DNA from: CAVYPR01 sp963770505
GTDB taxonomy: Bacteria; Actinomycetota; Acidimicrobiia; Acidimicrobiales; RAAP-2
Assembly (NCBI GenBank): GCA_963770505.1
Contig: CAVYPR010000003.1
Location: 62,001-126,000 of the forward strand
DNA length: 64,000 nt
Direction: 5' to 3'
In this document: piece by piece, positions 1 to 8,895 of the stretch
Layout of the letters: each line of letters begins with the position of its first letter
Numbering within the stretch: position 1 is the stretch's first letter
Program-made: the position numbers and the translations under genes
Notes under the pieces: generated by a model
Databases searched by the model: none
Told to the model about the DNA's origin: nothing
What the model saw: the letters and a program-made list of their open reading frames with translations, nothing else

Positions 1-1626
1 ACGGTCGGGATCCTCTTCTTCGGCTTCATCGTCACCGTCGCCCACAACTGGCGCTACGGCCTGCTACTGGCTCTCGCCGGCATCCCCCTCAGCTTCGCCC
101 TCCTCACCATTCGCGAGCCCGACAAGGGGGCCAACGAGGCCAGCCACATCCTCAAGTCCTCGGGCATGGACGTCCAATCCCAGCAGGAAAAGGCGCCCCG
201 AGTGCTCCTGGGGCCGGCGGTCACCCGCCTGCTGCGGATCCGCTCCCTCTACTACGAGCTCATCGCCGTGGCCATCCTGGGCTTCGCCGGGACCGGGGCC
301 CCGCTCTTCGGCAGCCTCTTCTTCTCCGACAAGTTCCACCTCGACGTGGCCGGGCGCAGCGAGGTCTACGCCATCATCGGCCTGGCCGCCTTCCTGGGGC
401 TCCCGGTGGCATACGTGGTGGGTGACCGTTACTTCCGCAAGGCACCCCAGCGGCCGCTGGTGATCTCGGGCATCTGCATCAGCGTCTACGGCATCTTGTA
501 CGTGACCTCGCTCTACGTGCCCTCCCTGGGAGCCTGCGTGGCCCTGCAGACGCTGGCCAACGCGGCGGTCGCCCCGCTCGCCATCTGCATCTTTCTGACC
601 CTGGCCGCCACCGCGCCGCCCGAGATGCGCACGATCTGCTTCGCCATGTTCGGCGTCTTCTCCCTGGTCTTCGGCGGGTTCACCGGCAGCGTCCTGCTGG
701 GGGCGGTCTCCGACGCCGTGGGCGGGCTGCACGGCATCGTGGTGGCTCTCACCCTGATCGGGCCGGTCTGCGTACTGGGCGGGATCTTCCTCATCGTGGG
801 GTCGAAGTATGTGCGCGGCGACATCACCCTGGTCATCGAGGACGTCCTCGAGCGCTACGCCGAGGGCAAGCGGCGGGCCTCCGGCGGGGCCATCCCGGCC
901 CTCCAGGTCCACAACCTCGACTTCTTCTACGGCACCAACCAGGTCCTCTTCGACGTGAACCTCGAGGTGGCCGAGGGCGAGATGGTGGCCCTCCTGGGGA
1001 CGAACGGGGCGGGCAAGTCGACGCTCCTGCGTGCGGTGTCGGGGCTCGAGCACCCCCACCGCGGGGTCATCCGCATCTTCGGCGCCAACTGCACCTACCT
1101 CGAGCCCGAGCAGATCATCGACCTCGGGGTGTCTCTGCTGGTGGGAGGGAAGATGACCTTCCCCGGTCTCACCGTGCGGGACAACCTGCGCATCGGCGAG
1201 CACACCTTCCGGCGCGACAAGGCCCGGGCGGCCCGGGCCATTGACGAGGCGCTCGACGTCTTCCCCGAGCTGGCCTCGCGCATCGACCAGCAGGCCGGCA
1301 CCCTCTCCGGCGGCGAGCAGCAGATGCTGGCGCTGGCCCGGGTGATGATGACCAGGCCGCGCCTGCTCATGGTCGACGAGCTGGCCCTCGGGCTCGCCCC
1401 CAAGACCGTCGACCGACTGATGGGCATCGTGCGGGGGGTCAACGCCGAGGGGACGACGGTCATCTTGGTGGAGCAGAGCGTGAACCGGGCCATGCACCTG
1501 GCCGGCCGGGCGTTCTTCCTCGAGCGCGGCGAGGTCCGCTTCGACGGCCCGACCGCCGAGCTGCTGGGGCGGTCCGACCTCCTGCGTCCGGTGTTCCTGG
1601 CCGAGGCCGGCACCGGACTGAGCTGA
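1..1626 (+). CDS. MFS-like membrane protein fused to LivF-type ABC ATPase (5' partial)
   Basis: The frame is open from base 1, so the N-terminus lies outside the window. The first ~280 codons are hydrophobic with MFS character: the sequence enters at a helix with an NWRYG loop and an IREPD segment, as in the middle of an MFS protein, and about six more helices follow. After a charged linker (about 830-900) comes a complete LivF-type ATPase: Walker A GTNGAGKST, signature LSGGEQQM, Walker B LLMVDE, and a late VEQSV switch region. It stops 6 bases before the LivHM gene, so the ATPase probably powers the adjacent importer. A membrane transporter joined to LivF is unusual; whether the MFS part transports or only anchors the ATPase cannot be told from sequence. 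Confidence 0.85.
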   Translation, partial: TVGILFFGFIVTVAHNWRYGLLLALAGIPLSFALLTIREPDKGANEASHILKSSGMDVQSQQEKAPRVLLGPAVTRLLRIRSLYYELIAVAILGFAGTGAPLFGSLFFSDKFHLDVAGRSEVYAIIGLAAFLGLPVAYVVGDRYFRKAPQRPLVISGICISVYGILYVTSLYVPSLGACVALQTLANAAVAPLAICIFLTLAATAPPEMRTICFAMFGVFSLVFGGFTGSVLLGAVSDAVGGLHGIVVALTLIGPVCVLGGIFLIVGSKYVRGDITLVIEDVLERYAEGKRRASGGAIPALQVHNLDFFYGTNQVLFDVNLEVAEGEMVALLGTNGAGKSTLLRAVSGLEHPHRGVIRIFGANCTYLEPEQIIDLGVSLLVGGKMTFPGLTVRDNLRIGEHTFRRDKARAARAIDEALDVFPELASRIDQQAGTLSGGEQQMLALARVMMTRPRLLMVDELALGLAPKTVDRLMGIVRGVNAEGTTVILVEQSVNRAMHLAGRAFFLERGEVRFDGPTAELLGRSDLLRPVFLAEAGTGLS

Positions 1627-1632
1627 GCCGAG

Positions 1633-3669
1633 ATGTCTATCCCGGGGTTCGTGCTGGTCCAGGGTGTGGTCGTCGGGCTCAATTACGGCCTGCTGGCACT
1701 CGGCCTGGTCCTCGTCTACAAGACCAACCGCGTCCTCAACTTCGCCCAGGGACAGCTCGGCGTGGTGGCCGCCGTCTTCCTGGTCAAGTGCACCAGCGGC
1801 TTCCACTTCAACTACTGGTTCTCGCTGGTGCTGGCCGTCGGCCTGGCTGCGGCCATGGGCGCGCTGAGCGAGCTCTTGCTGCGGCGGCTGTTCAACCGTC
1901 CGAGGGTGCTGGTCATGGTGGCCACCATCGGCCTGTCCCAGGTCCTGTTCGTCTTCACCGCCCTGCCGTTCATCCTCCCCCACAACCTCTCCAAGCCGTT
2001 CCCGGTGCCGTTCCACCTGTCCTTCACGATGGGCGGCTTCGTCTTCTCGCCGGGCGAGGTGCTCACCCTCATCGTGGCCCCGGTGGTGGCCCTGGCCCTG
2101 GCCGCCTTCGTCCGGTGGTCCCCGTGGGGGCTGGCCATCCGGGCGATGTCGGAGAACGCGGACTCGGCCCGCCTCTCGGGGGTCTGGGTGCGCCGCACCT
2201 CCACCATGGCCTGGACCCTGGCCGGCGTGCTCTCAGCCTTCACCGCCATCCTGGCCTCGCCGGGCCAGACCAGCGTCCTCACCCAGCCCCTCAGCCCCGA
2301 CCTCCTCCTGTTCGCCCTCACCGCGGCCCTGGTGGGCGCCATGGTCAACCTGACCGTCGCCTTCATCTCGGGCATCGCCGTGGGGGTCATCTACGAGGTG
2401 CTGGCCTGGAACATCTCCTCGACCGCGGCCGTGCAGACCATCATGTTCGCCCTCCTCCTTGGCGTGCTGCTGGTGCGGGTGGCCGCCCTGCGCAAGGGCT
2501 CGCGCACCGAGGAGCGATCCACGTGGCTGCACGGCTCGAGCGGCATGTGGCGGGCCGGCAACGCCCTGCGTGCCCGGGTGGGGACCGCCGGGGTCGTGAC
2601 CACCGCGGTGGTGGTGCTCCTCCTGCCGCTGGTGCTGAGCGTGGGGAAGACCTACCTGCTCTCCCAGATCTGCATCTACGCCGTCGTGGCGCTCTCCCTC
2701 ACCGTGCTCACGGGGTGGGCCGGGCAGGTCTCCCTCGGCCAGTTCGGGCTGGTGGCGGTGGGGGCGGTGATGGCGGCGCACCTGGGGGGGAGCATCCCGC
2801 TCGTCCTGTTGCTCCCCTTCGCCGGGGCGGTGACCGCGGTCGTGGCGGTGGCCGTGGGCCTCCCGGCGCTGCGGGTCCGGGGTCTCTACCTGGCCGTCTC
2901 CACCCTCGGGTTCGCGTTGTGGATGCAGGTGTCGGTCTTGGCCACCACCTGTTGGAACGTTCCGCTCATCGACAAGCGGGTCTGCACCGGCCTGCCGAAC
3001 CCCGCCTCGACGTTGGTGGCGCGCCCGACCTTCTTCGGGCTCAGCCTCGACTCCACAAAAGCCTTCGCCTGGTTCTCGATCGGGATCCTCCTCGTCTCGC
3101 TGCTGATGGTACGGGTCTGGCGGGACCGAGGCATCTCCCGGCGATTGGTGGCCGTGCGCGACAACGAGCACACGGCCGCGGCGTTCGGCATCCCGGTGGT
3201 GCGGACCAAGCTCCTGGCCTTCGCGCTCTCGGGATTCATGGCCGGCTATGCCGGCGTGTGCCTGGCCTTTGCCAGTCAGCGGTTCAGCACAACCACCTTC
3301 AACCCCGGCGTGTCCATCCTGGTCGTCTCCATGGTGGTGATCGGAGGGCTTGGTTCGATCCCCGGCGCCGTGCTCGGTGCCGTGTACCTCGTGGGACTGC
3401 CGGCCATCTTCGGCACCACCTCGACCATCCAATTCCTCACCAGCGGCTTCGGCCTGCTCGTCTTCCTGCTCTACCTGCCCGGTGGGCTGGCCGAGGTCAT
3501 GCACCGCCTGGGCGACGTGACCACCGACGGTGTGCGCTGGCTGCTCGACCGCCCCTCGGCCCGTTCGGGTCCCCAGGTGCCCGGCGCCGGCGAGGGGGGC
3601 ATCGACGGGAACCTGGCGGCGATGGCCGTCTCCGCCGAGCCCGCACCCACGGCCGGGGAGGCGGTGTGA
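1633..3669 (+). CDS. Fused LivH-LivM branched-chain amino acid-type ABC permease
   Basis: This 678-residue integral membrane protein joins both permease subunits of a LivHMGF-type importer. Residues ~1-285 are LivH-like (VYKTNRVLNFAQGQ near the N-terminus). A short hydrophilic linker (~285-310) follows, then a LivM-like half with the hallmark GWAGQVSLGQ and the EAA-like coupling region around RDNEHTAAAFGI. LivH and LivM are usually separate ~300-residue proteins, so length and content show a fusion. The ATG follows the previous stop after 3 bases. The next gene, livG, starts inside this stop codon (GTGA), implying translational coupling. The substrate could be an amino acid, an amide, urea or a short organic acid. 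Confidence 0.9.
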   Translation: MSIPGFVLVQGVVVGLNYGLLALGLVLVYKTNRVLNFAQGQLGVVAAVFLVKCTSGFHFNYWFSLVLAVGLAAAMGALSELLLRRLFNRPRVLVMVATIGLSQVLFVFTALPFILPHNLSKPFPVPFHLSFTMGGFVFSPGEVLTLIVAPVVALALAAFVRWSPWGLAIRAMSENADSARLSGVWVRRTSTMAWTLAGVLSAFTAILASPGQTSVLTQPLSPDLLLFALTAALVGAMVNLTVAFISGIAVGVIYEVLAWNISSTAAVQTIMFALLLGVLLVRVAALRKGSRTEERSTWLHGSSGMWRAGNALRARVGTAGVVTTAVVVLLLPLVLSVGKTYLLSQICIYAVVALSLTVLTGWAGQVSLGQFGLVAVGAVMAAHLGGSIPLVLLLPFAGAVTAVVAVAVGLPALRVRGLYLAVSTLGFALWMQVSVLATTCWNVPLIDKRVCTGLPNPASTLVARPTFFGLSLDSTKAFAWFSIGILLVSLLMVRVWRDRGISRRLVAVRDNEHTAAAFGIPVVRTKLLAFALSGFMAGYAGVCLAFASQRFSTTTFNPGVSILVVSMVVIGGLGSIPGAVLGAVYLVGLPAIFGTTSTIQFLTSGFGLLVFLLYLPGGLAEVMHRLGDVTTDGVRWLLDRPSARSGPQVPGAGEGGIDGNLAAMAVSAEPAPTAGEAV

Positions 3670-4577
3670 GCGCGGCACCCCAGAGCACGGGACCCGGGCC
3701 CGCCCTGCTCGAATTGGAGGGTCTGGTCGTCAACTTCGGAGGGGTCCACGCCGTGGACCACGTGAGCCTGACCGCAGAGCCCGGCTCGGTGGTGGGGCTC
3801 ATCGGCCCCAACGGGTCGGGGAAGACCACGACCCTCGACGCCATCTCGGGCAACACCCACCTCCATGCGGGGTCGGTGCGGGTCAACGGCGAGGAGGTGA
3901 CCGACTATCTGCCCGAGGAGCGCATCGCCGTCGGGGTGGTCCGATCCTTCCAGGACTGCCGGCTCTTCCCCGAGTTGACGGTGGAGGACATCCTGATGGT
4001 CTCCGAAGACGCTCGCCAGCCAGTTAGCGTGGTCTCCTCCACCCTTCAGGCCCCGTGGGCTCGGCGCGCCGAGCGCCGAAAGCACCAGGATGTCAACCGG
4101 GTGATCGAGGCCTTCTCGCTGGGGAGATTCCGCAACCACCGGGCCGCCGAGCTGTCCACCGGGACCAGGCGCGTGGTCGACCTGGCCTCGATCGTGCTCG
4201 CCTCTCCGCGCCTGCTGCTCCTCGACGAGCCGACCGCGGGCATCGCCCAGCGAGAGGCCGAGGCCTTCGCGCCCCTCCTGCGCAGACTCCGCGAGGTGGC
4301 GGACTGTACGATCGTCCTCGTCGAGCACGACGTGGGGCTCGTCTTCGACCTCTGCTCGAAGGTTGTGGTGCTGGAGGCGGGCAAGGTCGTCTCGTCCGGG
4401 ACCCCCGACGAGGTGAGCCGGGACCCGCGGGCCCTCGCCGCCTACCTCGGGGCGAGTGCCGAGGCACTGGCCGTCACCGGTCCCACCGGTCACGACGGCG
4501 GAGCGAAGGATGGGGAGGGCGAAGGTGCGGAGGACGACGGCGGGAACGGGGGGGAATCCGGTGACGGAGGGGGCTGA
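3666..4577 (+). CDS. LivG-type ABC transporter ATP-binding protein
   Basis: ATPase subunit of about 303 residues for the LivHM permease. Walker A is GPNGSGKTT near residue 47, and Walker B is LLLLDEPTAG followed by a VEHDVG switch histidine. The signature motif is degenerate (LSTGTRR instead of LSGGQ). The LivG-specific region with a VVRSFQDCRLF Q-loop is present. A much longer open frame runs upstream, but the GTG at 3666 overlapping the livHM stop is the natural start. The C-terminal ~25 residues are a low-complexity Gly/Asp/Glu tail. With the fused LivF ATPase upstream this gives the importer two different ATPases, as is normal in the family. Confidence 0.88.
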   Translation: MSAAPQSTGPGPALLELEGLVVNFGGVHAVDHVSLTAEPGSVVGLIGPNGSGKTTTLDAISGNTHLHAGSVRVNGEEVTDYLPEERIAVGVVRSFQDCRLFPELTVEDILMVSEDARQPVSVVSSTLQAPWARRAERRKHQDVNRVIEAFSLGRFRNHRAAELSTGTRRVVDLASIVLASPRLLLLDEPTAGIAQREAEAFAPLLRRLREVADCTIVLVEHDVGLVFDLCSKVVVLEAGKVVSSGTPDEVSRDPRALAAYLGASAEALAVTGPTGHDGGAKDGEGEGAEDDGGNGGESGDGGG

Positions 4578-4581
4578 CCGA

Positions 4582-6168
4582 ATGGGGAAGCTGCGAGCTG
4601 CGGTGGGCTATCCGGCGCACCTCGTGGTGAGGGCGGGCAGGCGCTTCAAGAAACGCTCGCTCGCCACCAAGCTGCGCACGGTCCTGCTGGTGGGCGCGGT
4701 GGCGGCGGGGCTGGTCGTCTACCTGGCCGGGTCGCCTCCGGCCACCGGCGGCGGTCAGGCGGCCGGGGCCTCCACAAACGGCGGCCAGAACTCCCTCTCC
4801 TCGGCCAGCACGTCCACCCGGGGCATCGTGGGCAACACCATCAACGTGGTCTTCCCGGTCGTCTCGCTCAACTCGCTGGCCGGCAAGTACGGGTTCCAGA
4901 ACACATTCGAGTACGGCGAACAGAAGAAGGCGATCAAGTTCTTCGTGAGCCAGGTGAACGACCAGGGCGGCATCAACGGGAAGAAGATCAACGCCATCAT
5001 CCCCACATTCACACCGGCCAACACAGCCCAGATGCGCTCTTTGTGCAAGGACTGGACCGAGGGCACCCCGGCCGCCTTCGCGGTGGTCGACGGCATGGGC
5101 ACCTGGATCGGGACAAACCAGCTGTGCGTCACCCAGGAGGGTCACACCCCGCTGATCAGCGCCTGGAGCACGGTGAGCACATGGACCACCAAGGGGTCGC
5201 CCTACCTGTGGTGGACGGGCGCGGCCGACACAGTGGTCCTGCAGGCCACCGTCAACTGGGGGCTGAGCGCCGGGCTGCTCGGGGGCACGCACAAGGTCGG
5301 GGTGGTCGTGGGTGACCGGGCCAGCGACCAGGACGCCCTGCACAAGTACCTCCTGCCGGACCTCCAGCGGGCCGGGGTGACACCGGTCGTCGAGACCCTC
5401 CCCTCACAGCCCACAGAGACGGCCGCCACCAATGCCGCCGCCCCGCTGGTGGTCCAGAAGCTGAAGGCCGACGGCGCGGACTCGATCTTCCCCCTGATCC
5501 CCTTCAACTCCTTCTTCCCGCTGGTGAACGCCATGCAGCAGCAGAGCTACTACCCGAGGCTGCTGCTGTCGGACTACGAAGAGGGGATCGAGTCGTCCCT
5601 CGGCCTCATCCCGACAGTGGACGAGGCCGTCCTCAACGGGCAGCAGGGCGTGACCACCGAGACCTTGGGCGGGGTCGACGACCCGAGGCCCGAGAGCCAG
5701 GGCGGTTACGACTCCGGCCTGCGTACCTGCTACGACGCCTGGCACAAGGCGTACCCGCAGCCCGTGGGCAAGGTCCAGATGTACACACTCGAGGTCCCGA
5801 ACTCGGCGGGGCAGAACGTGAAGGAGCACATCGTCAACCAGAAGAACGCCTACATCGAGGAGCAGGGCCCGGTCCAGGGCTGGTGCACGGCCATCCGCCT
5901 GTTCGCCACCGCGGCCCGCAACGCCGGGTCGGACCTCAACCGGCGCACCTTCGTCGAGGCCATGTCGAAGATCAAGAACTTCCCCGGCGGGGTCTCCCCG
6001 GTCCTCTCCTATGGGCCGAACAAGTTCTACGGGCCCACGCAGTACCAGGTGGTGGAGCTCCACAACAACACACCGACCTCCTCGGCCTGTGACCTCCTTT
6101 CGACAGGACACCCGCAGGGCACCTGCTGGGTGGTGAAGCAGAGCTGGGAGCCGTTGCCAATCGGTTAA
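4582..6168 (+). CDS. ABC transporter substrate-binding protein, membrane-anchored (LivK-like)
   Basis: Extracytoplasmic binding protein of about 528 residues for the upstream importer. The start at ATG 4582 is preceded by GGAGGGGG at good spacing; an in-frame ORF extends upstream into livG but lacks support. One transmembrane anchor (TVLLVGAVAAGLVVYLAG) follows a basic N-terminus without a lipobox cysteine, then a Ser/Thr/Gly-rich spacer. The rest resembles the type 1 periplasmic-binding fold: NTINVVFPV start, a QVNDQGGINGKKI segment typical of LivK proteins, and paired cysteines. Codon use is odd: roughly a third of threonines use ACA, which is rare in most of the window. This gene closes the transport operon. 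Confidence 0.82.
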   Translation: MGKLRAAVGYPAHLVVRAGRRFKKRSLATKLRTVLLVGAVAAGLVVYLAGSPPATGGGQAAGASTNGGQNSLSSASTSTRGIVGNTINVVFPVVSLNSLAGKYGFQNTFEYGEQKKAIKFFVSQVNDQGGINGKKINAIIPTFTPANTAQMRSLCKDWTEGTPAAFAVVDGMGTWIGTNQLCVTQEGHTPLISAWSTVSTWTTKGSPYLWWTGAADTVVLQATVNWGLSAGLLGGTHKVGVVVGDRASDQDALHKYLLPDLQRAGVTPVVETLPSQPTETAATNAAAPLVVQKLKADGADSIFPLIPFNSFFPLVNAMQQQSYYPRLLLSDYEEGIESSLGLIPTVDEAVLNGQQGVTTETLGGVDDPRPESQGGYDSGLRTCYDAWHKAYPQPVGKVQMYTLEVPNSAGQNVKEHIVNQKNAYIEEQGPVQGWCTAIRLFATAARNAGSDLNRRTFVEAMSKIKNFPGGVSPVLSYGPNKFYGPTQYQVVELHNNTPTSSACDLLSTGHPQGTCWVVKQSWEPLPIG

Positions 6169-6275
6169 GAAAATATGTCGACCCGACGTCACTCGACTGT
6201 CGGAATGGTGAATACTTTGCCGGCGCTGGCGGGTGCGAACGGACTCGCTCCCGCCACGTGGCGAGGAAGGGGTGT

Positions 6276-7940
6276 GTGGTGCACAACATCGGGGCCAACT
6301 CGCCACGGAGGGGAGGCGGCGGCCGGCGGCCCGCGGGGGGGCTTCGACGGGCCCTGGCCGCCGCCACCCTCGCCACCACCGCCATCACGGTGGTCGGCGG
6401 GGTCGGCGGGGTCGCCGCCACGGCGGCCGGGGCGTCGGGCTCCCGGGTCCTTCTGGTCGGCACCTACCACGGGCACGCCGGGCAGTACTCGACGATCCAG
6501 GCGGCGGTCGACGCGGCCAAGCCCGGTGACTGGATCCTGGTCGCCCCCGGCGACTACCACGAGGACGACGACGCCAAGGGCCCGAGCAAGGCCCAGGCCT
6601 CGGAGGGGGACTACGGCGGGGTGGTCGTCACCACCTCCGATCTGCACATCCGGGGCATGGACCGCAACACCGTGGTGGTCGACGGCACCAAGGCCGGTTC
6701 GCCGTCGTGCGCCTCGACAAAGAAGGACCAGGACTTCGGGGCCAACAGCGCCGGGCGCAACGGCATCGTCGTCTACAAGGCGAACGACGTGTGGGTGCAG
6801 AACCTCACCGTCTGCAACTTCCTCTCGGGCCACGGGTCGTCGGGGAACGAGGTCTGGTGGAACGGCGTGCCGACCACCGGCCCCATCGGGCTCCACGGCT
6901 ACTGGGGCACATACCTGACGGCCACCTCCACCTTCTTCGACGGGGAGAGCACCGCCGCGGCCTACGGGATCTTCTCCTCCAACGCCAGCGGGGGCGTGTG
7001 GAACCACGACTACGCCTCGAACATGAACGACTCGGGGTCCTACATCGGGGCCTGCAAGCGCACATGCACAGCCACCATCGACAATTCGTGGTTCGAGTAC
7101 AGCGCCCTGGGCTACTCGGGGACGAACTCCGGCGGCCAGATCATCATCGAGAACTCGAAGTTCGACCACAACCAGGACGGGGCCGACACCAACTCCGCCG
7201 TCTCCGGCGACCCGCCGGCCCCCCAGACAGGGCTCTGTCCCAACGGCGGGACCTCCAAGATCACCCATACCCACTCGTGCTGGGTCTTCTTCCACAACGT
7301 CTCGGAGAACAACAACACAGGTGACGTGCCGGCCGCCGGGTCGGCGGCCGCCGGACCGGTCGGGACGGGATTGACGGTCTCGGGCGGCCACAACGACACC
7401 GTGATGGACAACACCTTCGCCACAAACGGCGCCTGGGGCAACCTCTTCGTGCCCTACCCGACAAGCGGCACGCCGTCGACAGGGCAGGTCTGCACAAAGG
7501 TGACCGGCACCGAGACAAAGGGCTTCGACCTGGGCTGCGTCTTCGACCCCGAGAGCGACGCCCTGGTCGACAACACCTACACCCACGACGGCTTCTTCAA
7601 GAACCCCACCAACGGCGACTTCGGCCAGATCGACCTCGAGGGCAATCAGCCCCAGAACTGCTTCGGGGGCAACACCTTCCCCGACGGCAGCACCCCGGCC
7701 AACCTCCAGACAGCCCAGCCCGTCGCCACATGCGGGAAGACCTCGACCGGGAGCAACACCGGCGGGGCGCTGCTCACACAGGTGCTGTGCGACACCGGCT
7801 TCGGCAAGTGCCCGGCCGGCTCCAGCTATCCGAAGATCCAGACGAACGTGACGCTGCACAAGCTGCCCACGCTGGCCACCATGCCCGACCCGTGCAGCGG
7901 AGTGCCCGCCGACCCGTGGTGCCCGTCGCGCTCGTCGTGA
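6276..7940 (+). CDS. Secreted right-handed beta-helix (pectin-lyase-like) protein
   Basis: Predicted exported protein of about 550 residues. An Arg-rich N-region and a long Ala/Val segment (ALAAATLATTAITVVGG) form a signal peptide. The mature part opens with YSTIQAAVDAAKPGDWILVAPGDY, the usual first turn of parallel beta-helix proteins, and continues with repeated N-rich turns (ENSKFDHNQDGADTNS, SENNNTGD, TVMDNTF). The 5' bound is uncertain: GTG codons lie in frame at 6258, 6276 and 6279. I prefer 6276/6279 because AGGAAGGGG at 6263-6271 gives Shine-Dalgarno spacing. Substrate and activity are unknown. ACA threonine codons are again frequent. The EfeO/EfeB-like genes follow closely on the same strand. 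Confidence 0.75.
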   Translation: MVHNIGANSPRRGGGGRRPAGGLRRALAAATLATTAITVVGGVGGVAATAAGASGSRVLLVGTYHGHAGQYSTIQAAVDAAKPGDWILVAPGDYHEDDDAKGPSKAQASEGDYGGVVVTTSDLHIRGMDRNTVVVDGTKAGSPSCASTKKDQDFGANSAGRNGIVVYKANDVWVQNLTVCNFLSGHGSSGNEVWWNGVPTTGPIGLHGYWGTYLTATSTFFDGESTAAAYGIFSSNASGGVWNHDYASNMNDSGSYIGACKRTCTATIDNSWFEYSALGYSGTNSGGQIIIENSKFDHNQDGADTNSAVSGDPPAPQTGLCPNGGTSKITHTHSCWVFFHNVSENNNTGDVPAAGSAAAGPVGTGLTVSGGHNDTVMDNTFATNGAWGNLFVPYPTSGTPSTGQVCTKVTGTETKGFDLGCVFDPESDALVDNTYTHDGFFKNPTNGDFGQIDLEGNQPQNCFGGNTFPDGSTPANLQTAQPVATCGKTSTGSNTGGALLTQVLCDTGFGKCPAGSSYPKIQTNVTLHKLPTLATMPDPCSGVPADPWCPSRSS

Positions 7941-7983
7941 ACCCGCCGTGGCGCGGCGGGGACCGGCCGGGGGCCCGCCCGAC

Positions 7984-8895
7984 GTGACCCGGCGCCCGGC
8001 CCACCGGCGCCTCGTGCCCGTGGTGCTCGGCCTCGCCGCCGTCCTCGCCGCCGCCGTCCCCGCGGTCCCGGCCGCCGCACTCTCGGGCGGTCGCCACCTC
8101 TCGGGCAGCACAACCACCAACAGCCCGCGGGCGCTGGCCGCCCGGGAGGCGGGGGTGGGCGCCACCCTGGCCTTCGGCGCCACCGTCGGCACAGCGGCGC
8201 TCGGCTACGGGGCCGACCTGCGGGCCCTGGCCTGGTCGGTGGCCTCGGGGGACCTGGCCGCGGCCCGGAGCGACGAGCTCGCCGCCCAGGGCCGCTACGA
8301 CGCCCTGCGGTTCCTGGCCGGCACCGGCCCGTCGGCCGGCTGGGAGGTGGACGGCCTGTCCGGCGACGTCCCGTCGGGCCAGCGGCTCACCGGCCTGCAC
8401 CTCGTCGAGGAGGACCTGTGGGACGGGGGGGACGCCGCCGCCGCCGTCTCCCAGCTGGTGGCGTCGGCCCCCCTCGTGGAGGCGGCCTTCTCCCGCCTCC
8501 AGGCGAGCCCGCAGGAGATCGAGTCGGTCGCCGTCGACGAGCTCGGCTGGGTGAACGAGGTGGCCGTCCCGGGGCGGGCCGAGCCGTACTCGCACCTCGA
8601 CGCGGTCGACATCGCGGCCACGGTGTGCGCCGCCCGCGCCGCCTACGAGGACCTCGGCCCGCTGGTGCAGCTGCTCGACCCGGCGCAGGGCGCGGTGGTC
8701 GCCCGCCGGTTCGACGCGCTGGCGGGGGCCGTCGGCGCGCTGGGCACCCCGGGCACCGTGGCCGACGCCGCCGTCCCGCCCGCCCGCCTCGAGCAGGTGG
8801 CCCAGGACGACGACGCCACGGCGGCGGCCCTGAGCGCCCTCGGCCCCACACTCGACGGCTACGGCCCCCGCCAGATCTACGGGTACAACGCGTGA
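7984..8895 (+). CDS. efeO: EfeO-like periplasmic iron-uptake protein (M75/imelysin type)
   Basis: Exported protein of about 303 residues. GTG 7984 begins a canonical signal peptide (basic start, then LVPVVLGLAAVLAAA); an in-frame GTG at 7948 would add 12 residues. The M75/EfeO hallmark HxxE appears as GLHLVEEDLW, followed by a helical C-terminal region as in EfeO. In EfeUOB systems EfeO binds iron outside the membrane and passes it to the EfeU permease. No EfeU gene is in the window, and the expected N-terminal cupredoxin domain is absent, so this is the short M75-only form. The stop overlaps the EfeB-like start (GTGA), indicating coupled translation. Confidence 0.72.
   Translation: MTRRPAHRRLVPVVLGLAAVLAAAVPAVPAAALSGGRHLSGSTTTNSPRALAAREAGVGATLAFGATVGTAALGYGADLRALAWSVASGDLAAARSDELAAQGRYDALRFLAGTGPSAGWEVDGLSGDVPSGQRLTGLHLVEEDLWDGGDAAAAVSQLVASAPLVEAAFSRLQASPQEIESVAVDELGWVNEVAVPGRAEPYSHLDAVDIAATVCAARAAYEDLGPLVQLLDPAQGAVVARRFDALAGAVGALGTPGTVADAAVPPARLEQVAQDDDATAAALSALGPTLDGYGPRQIYGYNA

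Noticed and set aside
64..2016. A 650-codon minus-strand frame opposite the Liv genes
   Set aside because: Low-complexity Gly/Asp/Glu/His-rich product typical of antisense frames in high-GC DNA; no recognisable domain, and it lies opposite clear genes.
1788..3665. N-terminal extension of LivG over livHM
   Set aside because: The frame is only a shadow; the Arg/Gly/Pro-rich product has no domain, and GTG 3666 is the natural start.
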